Below, one piece after another: positions 55,136 to 63,308 of a stretch of DNA of 64,000 nt. Within the stretch, counting starts at the first letter, position 1. Each line of letters opens with the position of its first letter. Both the position numbers and the translations under genes were made by a program. The stretch covers positions 310,001 through 374,000 of the forward strand of contig NZ_BSTM01000002.1 of assembly GCF_030269515.1 (NCBI RefSeq). The letters run 5' to 3'. This DNA comes from Actinomadura sp. NBRC 104412 (GTDB lineage: Bacteria; Actinomycetota; Actinomycetes; Streptosporangiales; Streptosporangiaceae). The notes beneath the pieces are model-generated. The model had not been told where the DNA came from, ran no database searches, and worked only from the letters and a program-made list of their open reading frames with translations.

Positions 55136-57055
55136 GTGGAGATGGACGTTCCCGGTTCGGCCGCAGGCCCGGATCTGCTGCGGTTCGTCCGCGGCCCGGC
55201 CCCGGACGGCGGCCCGGACGGCGGGCCGGACGGCGGGCCGGAGGGTGGGGTGGGGGCGATGGCGGCGCGGGCGGTGCCCGGCGCGTTCTTCGCCTATCCG
55301 GACGGGCTGGCTCCGCGTGACCGCCAGGCGCTGACCTACCGGCGGCTGCGCGAGGCGGGCAGGAGCGCGCCGCCGGCGGCCGAGCTGCTGGCCGACCCGC
55401 CCGCGCTGTGCGCGCTGCTGGAACGCGCGGCGGTCGCCGATCCCGCCCTGTTCCATGTGATGCTGCTGCACTACACGCTGGCGCTGGGACCGATCCTGCG
55501 GCTGGGCGCGCCGGGCGCGGGCCCTGGGCGTGAACGCGCGGACCTGGAGTCGATGGCCTCGTTCGGGACGCTGCTGATGACCGAGCTGGGCCGCAGCAAC
55601 AGCCATCTGTCGCCGCGCACGCTGGCCCGCTACGACGCGGCGGCGGGGGAGTTCGTGCTGGACACCCCGGACGCGCGGGCGGTGAAGTTCCCGACCAACA
55701 CCGCGCATCCGCTGGTGCCCAAGACCGCCGCCGTGTACGCGACGCTGGTGCATCAGGGCGCCGAGCGGGGGGTGTTCGTGTTCGTGGTGCCGCTGCGCGG
55801 CGCGGACGGGACGCCGCCCCCGGGCGTGCGGATCCTGCCCGCGCCCGACACCACGGGGTTGCCGGTGGACTATGCGGCGGTGCGGCTGGAGGGGGTGCGG
55901 GTGCCGCGGGAGGCGTGGCTGAGCGACGGCGCGTCGCTGGGCCCGGACGGGTCCTTCCACGATCCGGCGGGGGACGCGGCGCGGCGGCTGACGCGGTCGA
56001 TGGGGATCGCGCCCGCGGTGTGGCGGGCGGTGATCTCGGCGATGGCGGCGGTCACGCGGGCCTCGGCGGCCACGCTGCTGGCGCATTCGGCGGGCCGTGT
56101 CACGCTGGGGCGGCTGGCCCCGCTGCGTCCCCTCACCGACTACGGCAACCAGCGCGAGGCGGTGCTGTCGGCGCTGGCCTCGGCGTACGCGCTGACGGCG
56201 GTGGCCTGGCACGTCAAGGGCTCGCGCACCGCCGCGGACCCGCACCCGCACCCGGCCCAGGCGCCGGAGGGCGGCGCGGGGCCGGCCACGGCGTGGGCGC
56301 CGTGGTCGGCGGTGGACCGGGACCTGGCGTTGCTGAAGGCGGCGGCGACGGTGGAGGCGGACGCCACGGTGTCGCTGTGCCGGACGCATTGCGGCGCGCC
56401 GGGGTTCACCGGCACCGACCGGCTCAACGCCTACCGGGGCCTGACGCACGCGTATCTGAACGCGGGCGGCGACAACGACCTGATCCTGTTCGACACCGCG
56501 CGGGCCATGGCCGGCCTGGACGGCTACCGGCCGCCGCGGTGGCAGGCCCCGCCGCCGGACGGCGGGGACCTGCTGTCGCCGCGGGTGTGGCTGGGGGCGG
56601 CCGGCGCGTGCGAGGAGCGGATGCGGGCGCGCCTGGCGGGCCGGGTGGAGGCCGCGCGGCAGGCGGGGCTGGACGGGTTCGCCGCCTGGAACGCCAACCT
56701 GACCCTGGCCGCCCGTACCGCCGAGGCGTGCGCGGACCGTCTCGTCCTGGAGATCCTCACCGGTGCCGCGGCGGGCGGCGGTGTCCCGGGCGCGCCGGTC
56801 GATGCGCCGGAGGGGGTGCTGGGTGATGTGCTGCGCCTGTACGCGCTGGGGTGGATGGACCGGCGCGGCGGGCGGCTGCTGAACGAGCGGGTGGTGACGC
56901 CCGGGACGCTGGACCGGGTGTGGGAGCTGCGGGGCCGGGTGGCCGATGCGCTGGCGCCGCACGCGGGGCGGCTGGCCGCCGCGTTCGAGCTGCCCGGGGA
57001 GATCACCGCGCCGGGCGCGTTCGTCCCCGGTGCGCGGGAGGCCGGGGGCGGGTGA
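55136..57055 (+). CDS. Acyl-CoA oxidase-like flavoprotein
   Basis: A 639-residue protein of the acyl-CoA oxidase family. Conserved blocks are SFGTLLMTELGRSNSHLSPR (FAD/substrate region), KFPTNTAHPLVPKTAAVYAT, GVFVFVVPLRGADG and CRTHCGAPGFTGTDRLNAYR. In acyl-CoA oxidases the catalytic base is a Glu in a YEGDN/FEGEN-like segment; here the matching site reads NAGGDNDLI (about residue 444), with Gly at that place. The N-terminus has PDGG repeats. GTG 55136 follows GGAGGG. It is probably co-transcribed with the malonyltransferase gene. Confidence 0.8.
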   Translation: MEMDVPGSAAGPDLLRFVRGPAPDGGPDGGPDGGPEGGVGAMAARAVPGAFFAYPDGLAPRDRQALTYRRLREAGRSAPPAAELLADPPALCALLERAAVADPALFHVMLLHYTLALGPILRLGAPGAGPGRERADLESMASFGTLLMTELGRSNSHLSPRTLARYDAAAGEFVLDTPDARAVKFPTNTAHPLVPKTAAVYATLVHQGAERGVFVFVVPLRGADGTPPPGVRILPAPDTTGLPVDYAAVRLEGVRVPREAWLSDGASLGPDGSFHDPAGDAARRLTRSMGIAPAVWRAVISAMAAVTRASAATLLAHSAGRVTLGRLAPLRPLTDYGNQREAVLSALASAYALTAVAWHVKGSRTAADPHPHPAQAPEGGAGPATAWAPWSAVDRDLALLKAAATVEADATVSLCRTHCGAPGFTGTDRLNAYRGLTHAYLNAGGDNDLILFDTARAMAGLDGYRPPRWQAPPPDGGDLLSPRVWLGAAGACEERMRARLAGRVEAARQAGLDGFAAWNANLTLAARTAEACADRLVLEILTGAAAGGGVPGAPVDAPEGVLGDVLRLYALGWMDRRGGRLLNERVVTPGTLDRVWELRGRVADALAPHAGRLAAAFELPGEITAPGAFVPGAREAGGG

Positions 57056-57256
57056 TTCGGGGGGCCTATGAGGCGTGGTTCGGCCGTGCGCGGCGCGGTT
57101 TTCCCCTACGGTGTGCGGAGGCGGATGCGGCACGCCGACCGGCGGCGTGGGCGGTGGGAACCGGCACCGGTTGACTACCGTTCTCGTTACAGGTTCTCGT
57201 GACAGACCGTACGGGTGGACAGGCGTCCGCGCGGACGCGATACGGAGGTAGACACA

Positions 57257-57832
57257 GTGGGAGTCAGTCTGAGCAAGGGCGGCAACGTCTCGTTGACGAA
57301 GGAGGCTCCCGGACTGACCGCGGTCGTGGTGGGTCTGGGCTGGGACGTGCGGACCACGACCGGAAGCGACTTCGACCTGGACGCCAGCGCCCTGCTGTGC
57401 TCGGCGGAGAACAAGGTCCTGTCGGACAAGCACTTCGTGTTCTTCAACAACCTCAAGAGCCCGGACGGGACGGTGGAGCACACCGGTGACAACCTGACCG
57501 GCGAGGGCGAGGGCGACGACGAGCAGATCAAGGTGAACCTGGCGGCGGTGCCCGCCGAGGTCGCCAAGATCGTGTTCCCGGTGTCGATCTATGACGCCGA
57601 CAACCGGCAGCAGAGCTTCGGCCAGGTCCGCAACGCCTTCATCCGGATCGTCAACCAGGCCGACAACAGCGAGATCGCCCGGTACGACCTGAGCGAGGAC
57701 GCCTCGACCGAGACCGCGATGGTGTTCGGCGAGCTGTACCGGCACGGCGCGGAGTGGAAGTTCCGCGCGGTCGGACAGGGTTACGCCTCCGGCCTGGCCG
57801 GTATCGCCTCCGATTTCGGCGTGAACGTCTGA
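57257..57832 (+). CDS. TerD-family calcium-binding stress protein
   Basis: A 191-residue TerD protein. It begins [20 protein letters not shown] and carries both calcium-site motifs, [10 protein letters not shown] (about residues 40-49) and [20 protein letters not shown]. TerD proteins act in tellurite and general stress resistance, and in actinomycetes in development. GTG 57257 follows GGAGGT; the upstream in-frame start has no ribosome site. It is monocistronic, with a repeat array and terminator downstream. Confidence 0.93.
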   Translation: MGVSLSKGGNVSLTKEAPGLTAVVVGLGWDVRTTTGSDFDLDASALLCSAENKVLSDKHFVFFNNLKSPDGTVEHTGDNLTGEGEGDDEQIKVNLAAVPAEVAKIVFPVSIYDADNRQQSFGQVRNAFIRIVNQADNSEIARYDLSEDASTETAMVFGELYRHGAEWKFRAVGQGYASGLAGIASDFGVNV

Positions 57833-57916
57833 GCACGCACGTCCGGGCACGCACGTCCGGGCACGCACGTCCGGGCACGCACGTCCGGGCACGCACGTCC
57901 GGGCACGCACGTCCGG
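57833..57916. repeat. Six perfect tandem copies of a 14-bp unit
   Basis: GCACGCACGTCCGG is repeated six times without change from 57833 to 57916, beginning at the last base of the terD TGA codon region and ending before the terminator. The unit contains ACGT. It is a likely variable-number repeat. Confidence 0.9.
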
Positions 57917-57960
57917 GCAGGCGACGGCGGGCGCCGCGCCGGGACTTGCCGGGACATGCC

Positions 57961-57997
57961 AGGGCCCCGGGGAGAAGACTCCTCCCCCGGGGCCCTT
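57961..57997. terminator. Strong bidirectional hairpin between terD and the RidA gene
   Basis: AGGGCCCCGGGGAG (57961-57974) pairs with CTCCCCCGGGGCCCT (57982-57996) with one bulged base, giving about 14 base pairs and a small loop. The flanking genes converge, so it can end both transcripts. Confidence 0.75.
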
Positions 57998-58047
57998 CGC
58001 GTTTCCGCCCTCCGCTGCCCGCCTCGGGCGGGACCTTCGGCGGTGGT

Positions 58048-58473
58048 TCAGGCGGGGACGGCGGCGAGCGCCTCGATCTCGATGAGCAGGTCGTCGCGGA
58101 ACAGCGCGGACACCTCGACCAGGGTGCTGGCGGGGCGGACGCCGTCGGGCAGGAACTCGTCCCGTACGGCGCGGACGAGGGGGACCTGGGTGACGTCGCG
58201 GACGAAGTAGCTCAGTTTGAGCACGTGCTCCCAGCCGGCGCCGGCGGTGGTGAGGGCGTGCCGCAGGTTGGTGAACACCTGCCGGGTCTGGGCGGCCAGG
58301 TCGCCGGGGCCGACGAGCTCTCCGGAGGAGTCCAGCGCGATCTGGCCGCTGATGACGACCAGGCGGTGGGGCGGGTCGGCGGTGACGACATGGCTGTAGC
58401 CGGGGCCGGGCGCAAGCCCGGGCGGCGCGATCTGCCCGATGGTGGTTCCGGGACGGGTTTGGTTGTCGCTCAC
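58048..58473 (-). CDS. RidA/YER057c/UK114-family protein
   Basis: A 141-residue Rid protein: VVISGQIALDSSGELVGPGD, QTRQVFTNLRHALTTAGAGW and RPASTLVEVSALFRDDLLIE are its family blocks, including the substrate-site arginine in GVRPAST. RidA enzymes hydrolyse reactive enamine/imine intermediates. The GTG at 58473 lies seven bases after TAAGCT on its strand, so the mRNA is probably leaderless. Confidence 0.9.
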   Translation of the reverse strand: MSDNQTRPGTTIGQIAPPGLAPGPGYSHVVTADPPHRLVVISGQIALDSSGELVGPGDLAAQTRQVFTNLRHALTTAGAGWEHVLKLSYFVRDVTQVPLVRAVRDEFLPDGVRPASTLVEVSALFRDDLLIEIEALAAVPA

Positions 58474-58540
58474 CCGCCCCAGCTTAGCGGCGTGATCGAG
58501 AGCCTGCGCCGCGGCGGGCGGGGCGCGGCCGGGGTGCCGT

Positions 58541-60238
58541 TCAGGGGAGCAGTTCGGCGCGCAGCTGCGTTTTCAGGAGCTTGCCGCCGGGGTTGCGGGG
58601 CAGGTCCTCCTCGCGGAACCACACGTGCGCGGGCACCTTGTAGGCGGCGATGCGTTCGCTGAGGAAGGCGCGCAGTTCGCCGGCGGTGGCGGTGGCGCCG
58701 GGGCGCAGCCGCACGACGGCGCCGACCTCTTCGCCGAGCACGTCGTGGGGGACGCCGATGACGCCGCAGTCGGCGACGGCGGGGTGCTCGTACAGGGCGG
58801 CCTCGACCTCGGCGCAGTAGATGTTCTCGCCGCCGCGGATGAGCATGTCCTTGGCGCGGTCGACGATGTAGACGAAGCCGTCGTCGTCGAGGCGGGCCAG
58901 GTCGCCGCTGTGGAACCAGCCGCCGGTGAAGGCGCGGGCGGTGTCCTCGGGCCGCCCCCAGTACCCCTTGATGACGTTGGGGCCTTTGATGAGCAGCTCG
59001 CCGACCTGCCCGGCGGGCAGGTCCCGGCCGGTGGCGGGGTCGACGACGCGCACGTCGCAGACCGCGACGGGCGGGCCGACGCTGTCGGGGCGTTCGATGT
59101 AGCCGGCGCCGGCGTTGTAGGTGGTGACCGAGGAGGTCTCGGTGAGGCCGTAGCCGTTGCCGGGGGTGCGGGCGGGCAGCCGTTCTGTGATCGTGTCGAC
59201 GAGGGTGGGGGGTGCGGGGGCGCCGCCGAAGCTGACGCCGGTGAGGCTGGAGGTGTCGTACTTGGCGAAGTCGGGGGAGGTGAGGACCTGCCAGGCCATG
59301 GCGGGCACGCCGCCGAACCCGGTGACGCCCTCGCGTTCGATGAGCCGCAGCGCCTGCTCGACGTCCCACTTGTACATCAGCACCACGGTGCCGCCTTGCA
59401 GGGCGCTGGTGACCAGCACCGAGTGGCAGCCGGTGACGTGGAAGAACGGCACCGACAGCAGCGTGACGCGGCGCTGGGGCGTGAGCACGTCGGTGATGTC
59501 GCGGCCGCCGCGGACCTCGGCGGAGACGATGCCGTAGGCGAGGCTGACGGGGTTGCCGGCGATGTTGCGGTGGGTGCCCAGGGCGCCTTTGGGACGGCCG
59601 GTGGTGCCGGAGGTGTAGAAGATGGTGGCGTCGTCCTCGGGGTCGAGGGGCACCTGCGGCGGGGTGGTGGCGGGGTCGACGTCGCCGAGCACGTCCTGCC
59701 AGGCGCGGGCGCCGGGCGGCAGGGCCTGCGCGCCGCCGGTGCCGGGGCGGGCGACGATGGCGGGCACGCCCAGGCGGGGCAGGGCCTCGGCGAGCCGTTC
59801 GGCGCGCTGGGCGTCGGCGACCAGCACCTTGGCGCCGCTGTCGGTGAGGCCGTACTCCAGTTCGTGGGCGGTCCACCAGGCGTTGAGGGGGACGACGACG
59901 GCGCCGGCGATGGCGGCGCCGAAGAACGCCACCGACCATTCGGGGAAGTTGCGCATGGCGATGGCGACGCGGTCGCCCTTGGCGACGCCGTAGTGGTCGA
60001 TGAGGCGGTGGGCGAAGGCGGCGGCGTGGGCGTAGTGCTCGGCGAAGGTGAGCCGGTCGTCCTCGTAGACCAGGTAGTCGGTCTCGCCGTGGCCGCGGGA
60101 CAGCTCCAGGATGTCGCGCAGGCTGGTGGGGGCGTGCTTCCAGACGCGGGTGCGCACGCCGCGGATGTCGATCTCGTCGATCTCGAACGGCTGCCCGGGG
60201 GCGGTCAGGGCCTTGCGTACCTCGGCGACGCTCTTCAC
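58541..60238 (-). CDS. Acyl-CoA synthetase / class I adenylate-forming enzyme
   Basis: A 565-residue AMP-binding enzyme. Core motifs are A3 [13 protein letters not shown]5 GYGLTETS, A7 [22 protein letters not shown]8 [12 protein letters not shown] and A10 [14 protein letters not shown] with the catalytic lysine. It activates a carboxylic acid, probably fatty or aromatic, as acyl-AMP then acyl-CoA. GTG 60238 has AGGGAGGT upstream. It ends 67 bases from the RidA start, same strand, so some read-through into RidA is possible. Confidence 0.9.
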   Translation of the reverse strand: MKSVAEVRKALTAPGQPFEIDEIDIRGVRTRVWKHAPTSLRDILELSRGHGETDYLVYEDDRLTFAEHYAHAAAFAHRLIDHYGVAKGDRVAIAMRNFPEWSVAFFGAAIAGAVVVPLNAWWTAHELEYGLTDSGAKVLVADAQRAERLAEALPRLGVPAIVARPGTGGAQALPPGARAWQDVLGDVDPATTPPQVPLDPEDDATIFYTSGTTGRPKGALGTHRNIAGNPVSLAYGIVSAEVRGGRDITDVLTPQRRVTLLSVPFFHVTGCHSVLVTSALQGGTVVLMYKWDVEQALRLIEREGVTGFGGVPAMAWQVLTSPDFAKYDTSSLTGVSFGGAPAPPTLVDTITERLPARTPGNGYGLTETSSVTTYNAGAGYIERPDSVGPPVAVCDVRVVDPATGRDLPAGQVGELLIKGPNVIKGYWGRPEDTARAFTGGWFHSGDLARLDDDGFVYIVDRAKDMLIRGGENIYCAEVEAALYEHPAVADCGVIGVPHDVLGEEVGAVVRLRPGATATAGELRAFLSERIAAYKVPAHVWFREEDLPRNPGGKLLKTQLRAELLP

Positions 60239-60478
60239 ACGCGACCTCCCTGCCGTCCGCCCCGCCGGGACCCCGGTGGTCCCGAACACGGTTCGGCCGG
60301 TCTCGTGGGGAATGTATGGCGGCGGCGGCCGTCAGGTCAACGCGGTGTTCCCCGCGCGGGTACGGGTGGTGAACGCGGGGCGGACCCGCCCAGGTCCGTT
60401 GCGAGACCGGCCGGGGCCGGCCGGGACCGGCGCCGAGGCGGGGCGGGGGCGGGTCGTGGTGCTGCGAGAATGGGGGGT

Positions 60479-61300
60479 ATGACCGAGCGCAAGCCGATCG
60501 AGTACTGGCTGTCGGACATGGACGGGGTCCTGGTGCACGAGGGCCATCCGATTCCGGGGGCCGAGGAGTTCATCACCCGGCTGTCGCGGTCGGGCACCCC
60601 CTTCCTCGTCCTGACCAACAACTCGATCTACACGCCGCGGGACCTGTCGGCCCGGCTGGCCTCGATGGGCCTGGCCGTGCCGGCCGCGTCGATCTGGACC
60701 TCCGCGCTGGCGACCGCGCAGTTCCTGTCCGACCAGCGCCCCGAGGGGTCGGCGTACGTGATCGGTGAGGCGGGGCTGACCACGGCGCTGCACGAGGCCG
60801 GGTACATCCTGACCGACATCGATCCCGACTACGTGGTGCTGGGGGAGACCCGCACCTATTCGTTCTCGCAGATCACCCGGGCGGTGCGGCTGATCGAGGG
60901 CGGCGCCCGGTTCATCGCGACCAATCCCGACCCGATCGGCCCGTCCACGGAGGGGTCGCTGCCGGCGTGCGGCGCGGTCGCCGCGATGATCACCCGTGCG
61001 ACGGGGGTGGACCCGTACTTCGTCGGCAAGCCGAACCCGCTGATGATGCGGACGGCGCTGAACCGGGTGGGCGGCCATTCGGAGTGCACCGCGATGATCG
61101 GGGACCGGATGGACACCGACGTCGTCGCGGGCGTGGAGGCCGGGCTGGAGACGATCCTGGTGCTGAGCGGGGTGACGTCGAAGGAGGAGATCGACCGGTT
61201 CCCGTTCCGTCCCTCGCATGTGGTGCCGTCCATCGCCGACGTGCTGCCGATGCTCGGTGAACGCTCCGGCGCCCCCGCGGCCGTCGACCCGCCCGCCTGA
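60479..61300 (+). CDS. HAD-IIA family hydrolase (NagD-like)
   Basis: A 273-residue phosphatase. Motif I DMDGVL carries nucleophile D13 and acid/base D15; motif II is VLTNNS; the C2a cap region follows, then GKPNPLMM and motif [14 protein letters not shown]. NagD-type enzymes dephosphorylate nucleotides or sugar phosphates. GAGAAT lies exactly seven bases before ATG 60479, and no Shine-Dalgarno is present, so a leaderless start is likely. It is divergent from the acyl-CoA synthetase gene. Confidence 0.92.
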   Translation: MTERKPIEYWLSDMDGVLVHEGHPIPGAEEFITRLSRSGTPFLVLTNNSIYTPRDLSARLASMGLAVPAASIWTSALATAQFLSDQRPEGSAYVIGEAGLTTALHEAGYILTDIDPDYVVLGETRTYSFSQITRAVRLIEGGARFIATNPDPIGPSTEGSLPACGAVAAMITRATGVDPYFVGKPNPLMMRTALNRVGGHSECTAMIGDRMDTDVVAGVEAGLETILVLSGVTSKEEIDRFPFRPSHVVPSIADVLPMLGERSGAPAAVDPPA

Positions 61301-61413
61301 CCTGCAAGCCCGACCTGCCCTCTGACCTGCCCTCTGACCTGCGAGCCCGATCCTGCGCGCCCGGCCGGTTGCCCGGCGTGGCCGTCCGATCCGGCCGCCC
61401 TGCCCCCGCTTCC

Positions 61414-61451
61414 CCCAACATTGTCACGTTGGGCGATCGTACGGATACAAT
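61414..61451 (+). promoter_or_regulatory. Promoter with an inverted repeat over the -35, upstream of the DUF3152 gene
   Basis: TTGTCA (61421-61426) and TACAAT (61446-61451) are spaced by 19 bases. CCCAAC (61414-61419) and GTTGGG (61428-61433) form a 6-bp dyad exactly around the -35, suggesting a regulated promoter. The gene starts 71 bases downstream. Confidence 0.5.
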
Positions 61452-61522
61452 GCGTGATGATACGTGGGTGATCTTCGCGATGCGCCGGTCGGAGGGGTGT
61501 CGCGGCCGGGGGACGGGGAGCA

Positions 61523-62512
61523 ATGCAGCGACTCAGGGGGCCCGGGCGGGTTCCGGCACCAGCGCGGCCCGCGGGACGCCGCCGGCACCGTCGGCGCCGC
61601 AGGGCGTGGGCGGCGGTGTGGTTGGCGGCGTGGACGCGTCCGCACCGGCACGGCCGGACGGGATATCGCGGCTCACGGGCGGTCCGCGTGCGCAGGCTGC
61701 CGGGGGGCGCGGTGACCGTCGTGGTGGCCGCGGTGACGGTGGTCGCGGGCGCGGGCCTGGTGATGTGGGGTCAGACGGGCACCGCGGGTGACGCCGTGGC
61801 CAGGGGCGGCGCGCGCACCCACGCCCATCTGGCCCACCCGGGCGGCGCGTCCGCGGGCTCCGGCGCGGGGGACGTGCGCTCCGGTCAGGACGCGGATGCG
61901 GCCGCTCGGGCGGGCGCGCGGGCGGGCGCGGCGCGGGCGGGGGTGGTCAACGGCAGGCGGCAGCCGCCGCGGGTACCGGTGCCGTGGTCGGCGTCGGGCC
62001 GTTACCTGGTGGTGCCCGGCTCGGCCCAGGCGCCGCCGGGCCCGGGACGGGTGGTGCGGTACGCGGTGGAGGTGGAGCGGGGCCTGCCGTTCGCGGCCGC
62101 GGCGTTCGCGGCGCAGGTGCACCGGGTGCTGAACGATCCGCGCGGCTGGGGGCGGGGCGGCGCGATGCGGTTCACGCGGGTCTCGCGGGGGCCGGTGCGG
62201 TTCCGGGTGGCGCTGTCGAGCCCGGCGATGACCGAACGGATGTGCCTGCCGCTGCGCACCGACGGGCTGCTGTCGTGCCACAGCCACGGCCGTTCGGTGA
62301 TCAACGCGCGGCGGTGGGGTCAGGGCGCCCGCCCGTACGGCGCCGACCTGGCCGCCTACCGGGAGTACCTGATCAATCACGAGGTGGGGCACGCGCTGGG
62401 GCACGGTCACCGGTACTGCCCGGGGCGGGGCAGGCGCGCGCCGGTGATGGTGCAGCAGACCAAGTCGCTGTACGGGTGCCGCCCCAACCCGTGGCCGTTC
62501 CCGCACCCCTGA
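61523..62512 (+). CDS. Membrane-anchored DUF3152 putative metallopeptidase
   Basis: A 329-residue protein. A very basic N-terminus is followed by one membrane segment (AVTVVVAAVTVVAGAGLVMW, about residues 63-82), then an Ala/Gly-rich linker and the DUF3152 domain from about 150. This carries the extended zinc-metallopeptidase motif HEVGHALGHGH with CPG after it, the metzincin-like HExxHxxGxxH. It is likely an extracytoplasmic peptidase or a homologue without defined substrate. GGGGAG precedes ATG 61523. Confidence 0.82.
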   Translation: MQRLRGPGRVPAPARPAGRRRHRRRRRAWAAVWLAAWTRPHRHGRTGYRGSRAVRVRRLPGGAVTVVVAAVTVVAGAGLVMWGQTGTAGDAVARGGARTHAHLAHPGGASAGSGAGDVRSGQDADAAARAGARAGAARAGVVNGRRQPPRVPVPWSASGRYLVVPGSAQAPPGPGRVVRYAVEVERGLPFAAAAFAAQVHRVLNDPRGWGRGGAMRFTRVSRGPVRFRVALSSPAMTERMCLPLRTDGLLSCHSHGRSVINARRWGQGARPYGADLAAYREYLINHEVGHALGHGHRYCPGRGRRAPVMVQQTKSLYGCRPNPWPFPHP

Positions 62513-62585
62513 CCCCCGTTCCCTGACCCCCGGTCCCCGGGCGGCCCGCCCGCGGGGCGGCCGGGCGTTAGACTCGGGCGCCATC

Positions 62586-63209
62586 ATGCGGCTGATCAGG
62601 AACGCGGGATCGCACGAGCTGGAGATCCGCAAGTCCCGGTTCGTGTGCACGCTGGCGCGGGCGGCCTCGGAGGACGAGGCGGTGCGGTTCATCGCCGCGC
62701 ACCGCCGCGCGCACCGCGACGCCACCCACAACTGCACCGCCTACGTGGTGGGGGAGCTGGGGGAGATCACCAAGTCCGGTGACGACGGGGAGCCGGCGGG
62801 CACGGCGGGGGTGCCGATGCTGGAGGTGCTGGTCCGGCGGGGCCTGACCGATGTGGTGGCGGTGGTGACGCGGTATTTCGGCGGGGTGAAGCTGGGCGCG
62901 GGCGGGCTGGCGCGCGCCTACGGGCGGGCGGTGTCGGAGGCGGTGGACGCGGTCGGGGTGGTGGAGCGGGTGCCGGTGGTGACGGTGACGGTGCGGGTGG
63001 AGCACGCGCTGGCGGGCCGGTTCCTGGGTGATCTGCACGGTTCGGGGCGGGTGCCGGGTGATGTGCGGTACGGGGACGCGGTCGAGGCGGACGTGGCGGT
63101 CGCGGTGCCGGAGGTGGAGGGGTTCGAGGCGTGGGCGGCGGAGGTCACCGGCGGCCGTGCCCGTACCCGCCGTGGCGCGCCGGGTTTCGTGGAGGTCCCC
63201 GTCCCCTGA
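62586..63209 (+). CDS. YigZ/IMPACT family protein
   Basis: A 207-residue UPF0029 protein. The N-terminal IMPACT domain shows IRKSRFVCTLARAASEDEAV, HRDATHNCTAYVVGELGEIT, DDGEPAGTAGVPMLEVLVRR and VTRYFGGVKLGAGGLARAYG. The C-terminal domain is the alpha/beta half seen in YigZ. Its exact biochemical role is not settled; links to translation or RNA binding are proposed for the family. It is followed by a strong hairpin. Confidence 0.92.
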   Translation: MRLIRNAGSHELEIRKSRFVCTLARAASEDEAVRFIAAHRRAHRDATHNCTAYVVGELGEITKSGDDGEPAGTAGVPMLEVLVRRGLTDVVAVVTRYFGGVKLGAGGLARAYGRAVSEAVDAVGVVERVPVVTVTVRVEHALAGRFLGDLHGSGRVPGDVRYGDAVEADVAVAVPEVEGFEAWAAEVTGGRARTRRGAPGFVEVPVP

Positions 63210-63221
63210 CGTCCCCGGTGA

Positions 63222-63247
63222 CGTCCCCGGTGACGCCTCCGGGGACG
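63222..63247 (+). terminator. Hairpin terminator after the YigZ-family gene
   Basis: CGTCCCCGG (63222-63230) pairs perfectly with CCGGGGACG (63239-63247) across an 8-base loop, 13 bases past the stop. A second copy of the 12-bp unit GACGTCCCCGGT precedes it. Confidence 0.55.
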
Positions 63248-63308
63248 GCGGCGCGGGGTTGACTTTCGTCGGTATCGGCCGGGCCGTCCCGCTTGTAGCC
63301 TGGCGTGC

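Noticed and set aside
54002..57910. A 1302-codon open frame on the minus strand
   Set aside because: It lies antisense to the malonyltransferase, acyl-CoA-oxidase-like and terD genes, is Arg/Pro/Gln-rich without any domain, and is explained by high GC at codon position 3.
58625..60478. Long in-frame extension upstream of the HAD hydrolase start
   Set aside because: It runs antisense to the acyl-CoA synthetase; the HAD family start at 60479 has a promoter hexamer seven bases upstream.
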